Shown one piece after another: positions 5,794 to 13,516 of a stretch of 39,371 nucleotides of DNA (position 1 is its first letter; each line of letters starts with the position of its first letter). Below the pieces are notes generated by a model. The model saw only the letters and a program-made list of their open reading frames with translations, ran no database searches and was not told the DNA's origin. This DNA is from Nitrospira sp. Its GTDB lineage: Bacteria; Nitrospirota; Nitrospiria; Nitrospirales; Nitrospiraceae. A program made the position numbers and the translations under genes. The DNA lies in the NCBI GenBank assembly GCA_018242685.1, contig JAFEBM010000046.1, positions 1 to 39,371 of the forward strand, read 5' to 3'.

Positions 5794-8183
5794 ATCCCAA
5801 ACAACCTCACCTTGGCTTCACGCATCACATCGGCCGGCTTGCCAAGCATCCGCAATGCCGTGAGTCCACCGGCTTGTTTGATCTCCGGCACGTCCCACAA
5901 CCATTCAGATTCCAGCGCTTCGGTGCCGCCAACGCCGAATTGATGGCCGATGCCTTGGAGGACGATAGCAGCCTTGCTATCTACGGAAGCAAACCAGTGT
6001 GCTTCACGGGTCAGGTAGGCGGTCTCGCGCTCACGGCGCTTCAACGCGCTCTCTCGATACCCAAAATGGGCGAAGAGATCGAAGTGATCACACTCGACCA
6101 TATCCATCAGTTCCCGCACCGTATCGGGCGAGTAGTGTTCGCCTAGTAGATGATTGATAAGCTGGCGGCGTTTCTGAGTTTCGACCCAGAGCGCGCGGAA
6201 GTCATGAATGGTCGCCGCCTCACGCAAGACTCGGGCAACCATTTCCCGCCGATACTCATCCACCGGCACCGGGACATCACGCCCCTCGCGGCGTTGGAGG
6301 ATAAACCGCCCTTGTGGTGTGATACTGACCACCTGCCCGCTGACAATCTCCGGCACTGGCGGCCCATCGCCTTCTTCCTCGTCATCTCCTCCTCCGCCGC
6401 CTTTCCGCTTCTTCCGGGATGGCTTGAGAGGCGGTGTTATGAAATCGGTCCCGAACAATGCCGTCACCCCGGTGTAGTCATACAGCCAGAACTTGTATTT
6501 CTGCGTCTCCTCATGGATGCGGGTGCCGCGACCGACCATTTGGTAGAACGTGATCGACGACTCCAGATACCGAAAGAAGACGACGGCATTCAGCCGCTCG
6601 ATATCGATGCCGGTAGCCAGTAAGTCTACCGTGCAGGCGATGAAGCAGCGCTCACCGGAGCCCCGCATCTGTTCGATGAGGTCCGACCCGCCTTCACTTG
6701 TGCATTTGAAAGCATAATGCTCCTTGGGCGTCACGCCCTTCTGTCGGCACCATTCGGCATACAAGCGCTGCATCTGCATTTGGACCCGATCGGCGTGGAG
6801 GTCGCGGGTGCAGAAGATGATGACTTTCTGTTCAGGCCCGCCGTGTTCGCAGAGACGTTGGAATAGGTCTTGGCACATGGCCGCAATCCGCTTTTGGAAG
6901 AGCAGATCGTCATCAAAGGTCTTCGCGGCATATTTCTCTTTCAAACCCTCCGGCGCCATTGGTCGCCCGGTCCGAGCATCAATCGGCCTCAGTGCAATGA
7001 CGTCTTCGCGGGTGAATGTGTTCCAGTCGATCGAGGGCTTCAGCCGCACAATCTCGCAGGCTGCGAGGTACCCGTCCTCTTGCGCTTCGATCAACGTGTA
7101 TTCATAGACCGGTTCGCCGAAGTAGGCCAAATTATTGGCAGTGATATCCGCGTCCTCTTGAGTTTTCTGTTGCGACTCATGCAATTGGCGCGGGGTCGCG
7201 GTGAGGCCGATATGGACGGCGTTGGAATTCCTCCTCAATACTTCCGCCCAACGCCCCCAAGCCGATCGATGACATTCGTCAATGATGATCACAGAAAAGG
7301 AATCTTCCGGGTAATGTTCGGTGAGAAAGCTGGCGTAGTGATGGTCTGTATCGTCCAATCCGAGCGTCTGGTACGTGGCGATGTGGACTTTCGCGTTGCG
7401 AGCGGCATTTCTTCCTCCTTCCGTCTTGACGATTCGGACGCTTCCAGAAGGAAACGCCCGCGCAATCTTTTCGATTGCCTGCTCCCGCAACTCGTCACGA
7501 TCACACAGAAAGAGCGCCGGCTTAGTGAGCCGCCCCGCCTCATGCATCCGCCACAAGAGGTTCGCTGCGATGATGGTTTTTCCTGAGCCGGTGGCGAGGC
7601 TGAGCAGAACACGGGCGGGGTTGCCTGCTTGTTCACACCGAATTATTTTCTCGAACGCCGATCGAACAGCCGCATCCTGATAGTATCGAGGTTTCGCAAA
7701 GGTGCTATCCGCCATGAACAGCATGGAGGCTTCGGGTTTCGTAATATCCACTCCCGTATCTGTGGCATACCGTGCGGTCAACTCGTCATGCGTCAGGAAA
7801 TCTGCGAAGGGAAACGGGCCATTGGGCATCTGCAAGCGTCTATCAAACTCGCCATAGCGATGGCCGTTTGTCGCAAAGACATATTGGACATGGAATCGAG
7901 AGCAGTCGGCATACCCTTTGGCCTGCTGCATGCCTTTGAGCGGGTCTTCTGTTTCGGCTTTCGCTTCAATCACTGCAACCGGAAACGGCTTGGGCATCGT
8001 GCCGACATGAACGCAGAGTAAATAATCAGTGCGTCCCGCGCCTGGACGTCGACGGCCTTTGGCTCCGGTGGGTTCAACCGGGGCGGGCGTTTCCAGCTTG
8101 AGCTTCCAGTGCTCGTTGTACCCTTTTCCACGAAGCACTGGATCGATCAGATAAAAGCGGGTTTCGGCTTCGTTATAGCTCAT
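5790..8183 (-). CDS. hsdR: Type I restriction endonuclease subunit R
   Basis: A 797-residue HsdR motor-nuclease. N-terminal PD-(D/E)XK nuclease elements are visible (Asp53 in RTDYLL, then Glu73 and Lys75 in VIEAK). A superfamily-2 translocase follows: Walker A ATGSGKT (197-203), DECH box (302-305), LTATP, and the second RecA lobe with ATGIDIERL and QMVGRGTR. The glycine-rich, acidic stretch KGGGGGDDEEEGDG near residue 600 is a linker before an EcoEI-type C-terminal domain. It is the first gene of the operon, giving the order R-S-M and not the commoner R-M-S. The ribosome site is weak. It is intact, so the system should be functional. A diverging toxin-antitoxin pair starts 228 bp away. Confidence 0.96.
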   Translation of the reverse strand: MSYNEAETRFYLIDPVLRGKGYNEHWKLKLETPAPVEPTGAKGRRRPGAGRTDYLLCVHVGTMPKPFPVAVIEAKAETEDPLKGMQQAKGYADCSRFHVQYVFATNGHRYGEFDRRLQMPNGPFPFADFLTHDELTARYATDTGVDITKPEASMLFMADSTFAKPRYYQDAAVRSAFEKIIRCEQAGNPARVLLSLATGSGKTIIAANLLWRMHEAGRLTKPALFLCDRDELREQAIEKIARAFPSGSVRIVKTEGGRNAARNAKVHIATYQTLGLDDTDHHYASFLTEHYPEDSFSVIIIDECHRSAWGRWAEVLRRNSNAVHIGLTATPRQLHESQQKTQEDADITANNLAYFGEPVYEYTLIEAQEDGYLAACEIVRLKPSIDWNTFTREDVIALRPIDARTGRPMAPEGLKEKYAAKTFDDDLLFQKRIAAMCQDLFQRLCEHGGPEQKVIIFCTRDLHADRVQMQMQRLYAEWCRQKGVTPKEHYAFKCTSEGGSDLIEQMRGSGERCFIACTVDLLATGIDIERLNAVVFFRYLESSITFYQMVGRGTRIHEETQKYKFWLYDYTGVTALFGTDFITPPLKPSRKKRKGGGGGDDEEEGDGPPVPEIVSGQVVSITPQGRFILQRREGRDVPVPVDEYRREMVARVLREAATIHDFRALWVETQKRRQLINHLLGEHYSPDTVRELMDMVECDHFDLFAHFGYRESALKRRERETAYLTREAHWFASVDSKAAIVLQGIGHQFGVGGTEALESEWLWDVPEIKQAGGLTALRMLGKPADVMREAKVRLFGI

Positions 8184-8364
8184 ATTGCCGGAGCGCCATT
8201 TTGCTCACAGATACTGAAACTGAGAAAAGTCGCCGCAGCTTACCCGTTTTTCCTGGAAGAAACCACGCCCCGAGGGGAGGAAGTGCTGCCTTTCGGCAAC
8301 CTAAGGATAGGATGTTAGGCGCTCGCCATGGAAAAGCCGCGAGGAGGTAGAATCAGTGGCGTTT

Positions 8365-8392
8365 TAACATCTTGATGTTATAATGTTTAAAC
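8365..8392 (+). promoter_or_regulatory. Promoter/operator of the RHH-RelE module
   Basis: A perfect -10 box TATAAT (8379-8384) is overlapped by the inverted repeat TAACATCTTGATGTTA (8365-8380) and followed by the 8-bp palindrome GTTTAAAC (8385-8392). The ATGTT element occurs on both sides of the box. No good -35 is visible. Ribbon-helix-helix antitoxins bind short repeated operators over their own promoter, so these are likely binding sites. Confidence 0.6.
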
Positions 8393-8411
8393 GTCATAAG
8401 GAGGAGCCACC

Positions 8412-8642
8412 ATGCCGTCGGACACTCGCACGACCATCTACCTGAAACCCAAAGTCTATCGAGCCCTCAAGGTGAAAGCCGCCACGACGGACCGGTCTGT
8501 ATCCGACTTAGTCAATGCAGCCGTGTTGGAATCTCTTCGAGAGGATGCGTTGGACCTGGAGGCATTTGAACGCCGTGCGAAAGAGCCGTCTCGCTCATTC
8601 GAGAAGCTTCTCGAAGACTTGAAGCGCGATGGAACCTTATAG
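8412..8642 (+). CDS. Ribbon-helix-helix antitoxin
   Basis: A 76-residue CopG/RelB-type antitoxin. The N-terminal TRTTIYLKPKVYRALKVKAATTDRSVSDLVNAAVLESL is a ribbon-helix-helix DNA-binding domain: one beta strand followed by two helices. The acidic C-terminal half (LDLEAFERRAKEPSRSFEKLLEDL) should wrap the toxin. A GGAGG ribosome site lies nine bases upstream. The 3' end overlaps the toxin gene by 14 bp, coupling the two. Expected role: neutralise the RelE-type toxin and repress the operon through the palindromes at 8365-8392. Confidence 0.9.
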   Translation: MPSDTRTTIYLKPKVYRALKVKAATTDRSVSDLVNAAVLESLREDALDLEAFERRAKEPSRSFEKLLEDLKRDGTL

Positions 8643-8889
8643 CATCGTCATTACACGATCTGCCGAGAAGGAGCTTAGGGCTATCCCTTCGGGCGACCTC
8701 AAGCGAGTCGTGGATCGCATTCGAGGCTTAGCCCAACAGCCTCGGCCGTCAGGATGCGAAAAGCTTTCAGGCGAATCCGAACGTTATCGCATTCGGCAGG
8801 GTGACTATCGCATTGTCTATAGCATTGACGATACCGCCCGCCTTGTTGCGGTCGTAAAGATCGGGCATCGGCGTGAGGTCTATCGCTAA
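8629..8889 (+). CDS. RelE/ParE-superfamily toxin
   Basis: An 86-residue toxin of the RelE type: YSIVITRSAEKELRAIP at the N-terminus, the basic GCEKLSGESERYRIRQGDYRIVY core, and the KIGHRREVY end with the C-terminal Arg, His and Tyr common in ribosome-dependent RelE nucleases. RelE members cut mRNA in the ribosomal A site, whereas ParE members poison gyrase. The HRREVY ending favours the RelE side, but this is inference. It lies in the same operon as the preceding antitoxin and ends convergently 18 bp from the next gene. Confidence 0.9.
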   Translation: MEPYSIVITRSAEKELRAIPSGDLKRVVDRIRGLAQQPRPSGCEKLSGESERYRIRQGDYRIVYSIDDTARLVAVVKIGHRREVYR

Positions 8890-8907
8890 CCTTGCCCGTT
8901 ACCCAGC

Positions 8908-9660
8908 TTACTCCGCGTAGTCAAACGAGAGGTCGCGGGTTTGGACGAGACGGACGTTGTGAAGAGTTCCGCCTGAAAGATGGCCGGTGAGACGGTCCCA
9001 GATGGTCTTGGCCAGGGCTTCCTCCCTCACCGTTTCTGAGCCAAGCACCCGCCGAAGATCCTGCCGGTCGAATGGTTTGATGATCTGGTCCTGCACGAGT
9101 CGATCCAGCGTACCGATGTCGGTCGCCATGCCTGTCATGGGATCGATCGTCCCATGAACCGTCACATAAAAATCCCAGTCCCGCCCCTGATGACTGTCTT
9201 GAATGGCATTGAACGAATATCGCTTGGCGACAGCGGCGACATCCGGACGGTCGGCTGCGGTGATCTCGGCATACAGATCTTCATCCTCACAGAGCCGAAG
9301 GGCATGCAGTGTGCCGATATCCCGCTGGGAGGCCAATTTCGTCCAGAGCACATGGGCGAAATTCTCAGACGTGGGGATACGGTCTTTGAAGTAAGGCATG
9401 TCGAGGTTCAGATTCTTGTGGTCAAATTCTTCGAGCATGGCGAGCAGTAGCCGTTTGAGGTCGAACAGATTGACGACCATGCCGGTCCTTGGATCAATCT
9501 CGCCGGAGACCGTCACCTCCAGCAGATAGTTATGTCCGTGGGCGGGAGGATTGTAGCAGCGCCCGAACACCGCGCGATTCTTCGCCTCATCCCATTCAGT
9601 CCTGATATAGCGATGCGCGGCGGCGAACTCGATACGCTTGTTCAACAAAACAGTGGGCAT
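8908..9660 (-). CDS. Tandem 6-pyruvoyl-tetrahydropterin synthase / QueD-like protein
   Basis: A 250-residue protein made of two PTPS/QueD domains, about twice the usual length. Domain 1 (about 1-120) is complete, with zinc ligands His16 (AAAHRY), His41 and His43 (AHGHNY), the catalytic-type Cys35 and the conserved DHKNLN segment. It could act on dihydroneopterin triphosphate, as in queuosine or pterin synthesis. Domain 2 (about 148-240) keeps the fold pattern, but the HGH site is replaced by GRDWDFYVTVHG, so it has probably lost zinc and activity. Of two adjacent ATGs (9663, 9660) the second is better spaced from GGAG. No queuosine genes lie nearby, so the pathway is uncertain. It may be co-transcribed with the genes to its right. 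Confidence 0.85.
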   Translation of the reverse strand: MPTVLLNKRIEFAAAHRYIRTEWDEAKNRAVFGRCYNPPAHGHNYLLEVTVSGEIDPRTGMVVNLFDLKRLLLAMLEEFDHKNLNLDMPYFKDRIPTSENFAHVLWTKLASQRDIGTLHALRLCEDEDLYAEITAADRPDVAAVAKRYSFNAIQDSHQGRDWDFYVTVHGTIDPMTGMATDIGTLDRLVQDQIIKPFDRQDLRRVLGSETVREEALAKTIWDRLTGHLSGGTLHNVRLVQTRDLSFDYAE

Positions 9661-9675
9661 CATGCTCCAGTATAA

Positions 9676-9730
9676 AGTGCTGAGTTATGACACGGATGGA
9701 TAAATCGTTAAAAGTTCAGCACTCAGCACT
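9676..9730. repeat. Intergenic dyad AGTGCTGAG ... CTCAGCACT
   Basis: Nine-base arms at 9676-9684 and 9722-9730 are exact reverse complements separated by 37 bp. The right arm is itself partly duplicated (TCAGCACT at 9716-9723), covering the last codons of the DUF3501 gene. There is no T-run, so a classical terminator is unlikely. Confidence 0.4.
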
Positions 9731-10312
9731 GCCTTTCAAATCGGCGAGCCACTCTTCCCTCATGCTGCCGGGGACAGGAACCTCCTGATGATACCCACCA
9801 TGGTTCACTCGAATCATGACCGGTCGCGTGAGGTCTGCAATGGCTCCTTTCATCGAGGCAGTCGGTCGAAACCTGACGAAATGGACGGCGCTGATCTTCG
9901 TCTCGTGGCTTCGGCCACCTTCGAACTCACCGAAGGCTTCTTCTCCGCCGGCGGTGATCGCCACTTTCTCCCCGTGATCCAGCCCCATGAACTGATCGAG
10001 CTTGTCCTTTACCGTCGCCTCATCGGTGATCTCGATCAAGAGAGTGGCGCTCAGCTCGTTCTGCTGCGGCAGCAGAGCATTGTACACATCCAGCTCACCC
10101 TGGACCTTGACCGGCTCGACGATTCGCTCAGCTCTGATCATTTCCTGAATCTGAAACTGCAACGTCTCACGGTTTTCAAAGACGACGCTGATCAATGGGC
10201 CGACGGAAATTCGGCGCCGTTGCTTCAGTGCGATGATCTTTGCGCGAAAGGCATCTCGCTGTCGTTCATACTCTTCATACGAGATGACATCGCCGGAAGT
10301 GATCGCCTTCAC
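9716..10312 (-). CDS. DUF3501 family protein
   Basis: A 198-residue DUF3501 protein of unknown biochemical role. The conserved body is clear: ISYEEYERQRDAFRAKIIALKQ, RRISVGPLISVVFENRETLQFQIQEMIRAERI, ELSATLLIEITD, then the beta-rich C-terminal half ending in the PGSMREEWLADL segment. A longer frame runs upstream, but the GTG at 10312 is preferred: GGGAG sits six bases before it, and the extra residues would overlap the Fe-S gene in a low-complexity, Arg-rich shadow. It lies 25 bp after the GlpC-like gene. Rubrerythrin, Fe-S protein and DUF3501 genes are found together in several phyla, so a shared redox or peroxide function is likely. Confidence 0.9.
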   Translation of the reverse strand: MKAITSGDVISYEEYERQRDAFRAKIIALKQRRRISVGPLISVVFENRETLQFQIQEMIRAERIVEPVKVQGELDVYNALLPQQNELSATLLIEITDEATVKDKLDQFMGLDHGEKVAITAGGEEAFGEFEGGRSHETKISAVHFVRFRPTASMKGAIADLTRPVMIRVNHGGYHQEVPVPGSMREEWLADLKGSAEC

Positions 10313-10337
10313 CGTTTGCTCCCTTTTGTCCTGTCCA

Positions 10338-11618
10338 TCACTCTTGTGAGGACAGCCCATACGCGTCACGGACGATCTGAATCGGATGCAGGGCGGCCTT
10401 TCCTCTTGCATGGGCCGACGCTCCGGCTTGTTCCAACTGTAAGCCGGCCAACGGGCAGTCCGACGCGACGAGGTCAGCCGGCGTTTGCTCAATCGCGCGC
10501 ACAGCCTTCCGCGCGATTTTCATGGACAACGAAAAGAACTCCGTTTTGGCGGACCAGGCGCCGTCATGCCCCGAACATTGTTCGATCACCTCGACCTGGG
10601 CACCGGCGTACTCCATCAGTTCCTTGGACTTGAACCCAATATTCTGGTCTCTGAGGTGACAGGGGATCTGATAGGCGACGCGTCCCGGCTTCTTGGTGAA
10701 ATCCGCCACTAATTGGCCGGCCTTTTTCATCGCCATCAAATATTCGCAGACATCGAAGGTCCGTTCGGCCACCTGTCTCGTCTGCTCATCGCGATGAAGC
10801 TCCGGATATTCGCGCTTCAGCATCAAACTGCAACTGGCGGTCGGGACTACAACATCGTACCCCTTGAGGACCCAGGGATACAATGACGCGACGTTGCTAC
10901 GAACAGCTTGCTGAATGGCCTGAGTATCCCCAATATCGAAACTGGGCATGCCGCAGCAGCGTTGTTCCGGCACCACCACCTGAACCCCGTTCTTCTCCAG
11001 TACCTGTACCGTCGCCTTGCCGACATCGGTCGCTTGAAAATTCACGAGGCAACTGGCAAACAGGGCGACCTTGCAGACGGGTGGATCGGCTGTGGTCGTC
11101 TTGGTTCGACGGCCGAACCAGCGGGGAAACGTCTCTCCGGAAAAATGCAGGAGCCGACGGTCTCGATGAATCCCCATGACTCGTTCCAGGAGGCTGCGCA
11201 CAAGTCGGTTCTCCAACAACCTGTTGGTGATGGAGGCGGTTGCACTGCCGAGTTTCCCGATCATATCGGTCATGATCAGTAGACGATCCCGCAATCGAAC
11301 GCCGCGCTCCGCTCCAAGATGCTTCTTCCAGGCGACCATCAAATGCGGGAAGTCGATTTCGTAGTGATGGGGCGGAGTATAGGGACAATGATTGAAGCAC
11401 AGCTTGCAGTAGTAGCATTCGTCGACGATTTGATGATGATCGGCCGGAGTCAGTCCGGCCACGTCACCCTCGTACGCATCGATCCGGCCCAGCAACGTGT
11501 TGAACGACGGACAGAGATTGAAGCAGCGCCGGCAACCGTCACAGACCTCGTAGATCCGCAGCGTTTCCTTCTCCAACTGCGTGGAATCGATCGGTGTGAT
11601 GAGGCTGATGCCCTTCAT
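10338..11618 (-). CDS. GlpC/heterodisulfide-reductase-like Fe-S oxidoreductase
   Basis: A 426-residue electron-transfer protein. Two 4Fe-4S ferredoxin motifs are visible: Cys26, 29, 32, 36 (CDGCRRCFNLCP) and Cys68, 71, 74, 78 (CYYCKLCFNHCP). They are followed by two CCG-type domains: the first has CCGMPSF; in the second the pair reads CSGHDG, one Cys replaced by Ser. This layout matches GlpC (electron-relay subunit of anaerobic glycerol-3-phosphate dehydrogenase) and related proteins, but no glpA or glpB is present. The neighbours are rubrerythrin and DUF3501, so it more likely shuttles electrons to or from a peroxide-reducing partner at the membrane. The start ATG has GGAGAG upstream. The operon link with the flanking genes is inferred from spacing (93 and 25 bp). 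Confidence 0.9.
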   Translation of the reverse strand: MKGISLITPIDSTQLEKETLRIYEVCDGCRRCFNLCPSFNTLLGRIDAYEGDVAGLTPADHHQIVDECYYCKLCFNHCPYTPPHHYEIDFPHLMVAWKKHLGAERGVRLRDRLLIMTDMIGKLGSATASITNRLLENRLVRSLLERVMGIHRDRRLLHFSGETFPRWFGRRTKTTTADPPVCKVALFASCLVNFQATDVGKATVQVLEKNGVQVVVPEQRCCGMPSFDIGDTQAIQQAVRSNVASLYPWVLKGYDVVVPTASCSLMLKREYPELHRDEQTRQVAERTFDVCEYLMAMKKAGQLVADFTKKPGRVAYQIPCHLRDQNIGFKSKELMEYAGAQVEVIEQCSGHDGAWSAKTEFFSLSMKIARKAVRAIEQTPADLVASDCPLAGLQLEQAGASAHARGKAALHPIQIVRDAYGLSSQE

Positions 11619-11711
11619 TCGTCTCTCCGAAAACGACCAGCGGCCAGCCTTCGCCGACGGATTCCCGCCACGTCGAAAACTGACCGCTGCGCGTGAGCTG
11701 ATAGCAGACTG

Positions 11712-12137
11712 TTAGACCTTCAGAGTATCCAGTCCCTTCTGAAACCGATTGGCATGGGACCGCTCGGCTTTCGCCAAGGTCTCAAACCATTCGGCCAACT
11801 CAGCAAAACCCTCGTCTCGCGCGGTCTTCGCCATTCCGGGATACATTTGAGTATACTCGTACGTTTCGCCCTCGATGGCGGACTTAAGGTTCGCATCGGT
11901 GTTGCCCATCGGCACGCCCGTTACCGGATCTCCCACCTCTTTCAAAAAATCCATGTGACCGAAGGCATGGCCCGTTTCAGCCTCCGAGGTGTCCCGGAAG
12001 AGCCCGCCGACGTCCGGATAGCCTTCAATATCGGCCCGCCGCGCGAAATACAGATACCGGCGATTGGCCTGTGATTCGCCTGCAAACGCATGTTTCAGAT
12101 TGTCGTGACTTTTGGTCCCCTTTAAGCTCTTTCCCAT
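11712..12137 (-). CDS. Rubrerythrin (diiron domain only)
   Basis: A 141-residue ferritin-like diiron protein. Four helices carry the ligand set: [43 protein letters not shown] and [11 protein letters not shown]. Classical rubrerythrins add a C-terminal rubredoxin domain (two CxxC motifs); this protein lacks it, so an external electron donor is needed, plausibly the Fe-S protein encoded next. The expected role is reduction of hydrogen peroxide in the cytosol. AGGAGGAG precedes the start. It is the first gene of the minus-strand trio and its upstream region holds two dyads. Confidence 0.93.
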   Translation of the reverse strand: MGKSLKGTKSHDNLKHAFAGESQANRRYLYFARRADIEGYPDVGGLFRDTSEAETGHAFGHMDFLKEVGDPVTGVPMGNTDANLKSAIEGETYEYTQMYPGMAKTARDEGFAELAEWFETLAKAERSHANRFQKGLDTLKV

Positions 12138-12187
12138 GTCATTCTCCTCCTTATTCGAAGCCCCACAGCCTATGCCCCCCTGAATTT

Positions 12188-12226
12188 CCGGTCTATAGAA
12201 ACCGGGGACTAAGATAGCTCAGCTAT
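12188..12226. promoter_or_regulatory. Two dyads upstream of rubrerythrin
   Basis: CCGGT (12188-12192) and ACCGG (12201-12205) form one inverted repeat around CTATAGAA. The perfect 13-bp dyad ATAGCTCAGCTAT follows at 12214-12226. They lie 51-89 bp upstream of the rubrerythrin start and could be operators. On the minus strand a TTGAAC at 12240-12235 precedes them, but no good -10 follows at 17 bp. The rest of the interval to 12376 shows no gene. Confidence 0.4.
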
Positions 12227-12376
12227 TGTGAGAGGTTCAAGGGGGCTTCACCGGCTCACCCGGACTACACCAAGGCCGCTTCGAGAATTCCCGCCGATTT
12301 GGCTAGTGTCCACATAGATAGACGTATGTTAGACTCCCCGAGACGACGCTTGAAAATGTTCATTACAAGAGGACCC

Positions 12377-12871
12377 ATGAAAAAATCCGGTCATTCCTTC
12401 CAGCGACAAACGGTCGGTCTTATCGTCGTGGTCGTGCTCCTCATCTCGTCCGGGTGTGCACAAGACTCGTATCAGCGGCGAGCGGATGGCATAAAGGACC
12501 ACATCGAGAACTTCTATGCGCACCTCAGAGCCAATAGAGTGGAAGCGGCGGTTCACGAAAACGAACAGATCGAAGTCATGGCCGACCAGATGGCGGACAC
12601 CGTCAGGAAGCAGGGTCAGTTACAGGGGACGTCGCAGGTCGGTCGGGAGTTCGCGCTGATGAAAACAGCCAGAGACACGGCGGCTCAGAACTGGATTGCG
12701 TTGGGACAATATTTCGCGATCAAGCAGCAGCCGGAGAGAGCCCGTGCATCCTATCAACGTGTGGTCGATACCTATATGCACCCGACGGAACGCGCCTACC
12801 GGGAACAGGCTGCTCGAGCGTTGAAAGACTTAGAGATCCTGTCAGGGCCCTCTCCCAACTCGACTCAGTAG
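12377..12871 (+). CDS. Lipoprotein with helical TPR-like repeats
   Basis: A 164-residue putative lipoprotein. A basic N-terminus (MKKSGHSFQRQ) is followed by the hydrophobic stretch TVGLIVVVVLLI and the lipobox SSGC with Cys27 as the lipid-attachment site. The mature part is helical; residues about 110-155 (AAQNWIALGQYFAIKQQPERARASYQRVVDTY) look like a tetratricopeptide repeat. It has no catalytic motif and may be an envelope scaffold. In-frame upstream starts exist, but the ATG at 12377 follows GAGGA and gives a proper signal peptide. The next gene also encodes a lipoprotein and may be co-transcribed. The precise family is not recognised. Confidence 0.75.
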   Translation: MKKSGHSFQRQTVGLIVVVVLLISSGCAQDSYQRRADGIKDHIENFYAHLRANRVEAAVHENEQIEVMADQMADTVRKQGQLQGTSQVGREFALMKTARDTAAQNWIALGQYFAIKQQPERARASYQRVVDTYMHPTERAYREQAARALKDLEILSGPSPNSTQ

Positions 12872-12925
12872 CCGCGCAGGTCAGAACACTGTGGCGAGAG
12901 TCCGTACGCCGACCGTTGATTATCT

Positions 12926-13516
12926 ATGATTCACTCCATTGCATTCAGAATGCTCTTGCTGAGCCTCTGTGTGACATGGGTGGGGTGTGTTCATCGAATT
13001 CAAGTGACTCCCCTCTCCGCGAGCGCGTCGTCCGTTACCATCTCTCGAACCCTTCAGGCCGTGATCAGCCCGATTTCAATGGAAGGTCCGGACCATCGGC
13101 CAGGTATTGTCTTGCTGGAATGGCCGCATCTCGACCTGAAGCAAGCGGTCTTGCGATATCTGCAACAACGAGACACCTTCGCTTCAGTCTCGTTTGACCC
13201 AGCCGATCTGACGCTTCATGTGGCCACGAAACTGACGCTGACCTCTCACGGCGGTCTCTATCATTACCGAATCGGGTTGCAAGCAGAAATGAGCGAAGGC
13301 GTCCGATCTATTAAGTCGTATCGCGCCGAACACACCGCCGTGGGATCATCAGTACGGTGGGTCACTGCTTCCGATCGTGACCCGATCGGAACCGCGTTAC
13401 AGGCAGCTTTGGAAGACTTAATGAGGCAGGTCGAAGCAGACCGACTGATCTACATCGGGAGAACAGAACACCCGTCACAGAGGCCGCCCGATGATAAACC
13501 GTCAGCCGGCGGTTAG
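12926..13516 (+). CDS. Putative lipoprotein, unknown function
   Basis: A 196-residue protein with a hydrophobic N-terminus (RMLLLSLCVTWVGC) ending in a lipobox-like VGC at about residue 21, so probably lipid-anchored. The mature region contains MEGPDHRPGIVLLEW, DLKQAVLRYLQQRDTFASV and an amphipathic beta-rich middle resembling outer-membrane assembly lipoproteins in style, but no family is recognised. Neither the ATG at 12926 nor that at 12950 has a clear ribosome site; the first gives the better signal peptide length. Its 3' end overlaps the convergent MarR gene by 15 bp. Confidence 0.65.
   Translation: MIHSIAFRMLLLSLCVTWVGCVHRIQVTPLSASASSVTISRTLQAVISPISMEGPDHRPGIVLLEWPHLDLKQAVLRYLQQRDTFASVSFDPADLTLHVATKLTLTSHGGLYHYRIGLQAEMSEGVRSIKSYRAEHTAVGSSVRWVTASDRDPIGTALQAALEDLMRQVEADRLIYIGRTEHPSQRPPDDKPSAGG

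Noticed and set aside
8290..8320. CCTAA ... TTAGG and TGCC-TTTC-GGCA hairpins before the RHH-RelE module as an attC site
   Set aside because: The paired boxes are only about 20 bp apart and the spacing is wrong for attC.
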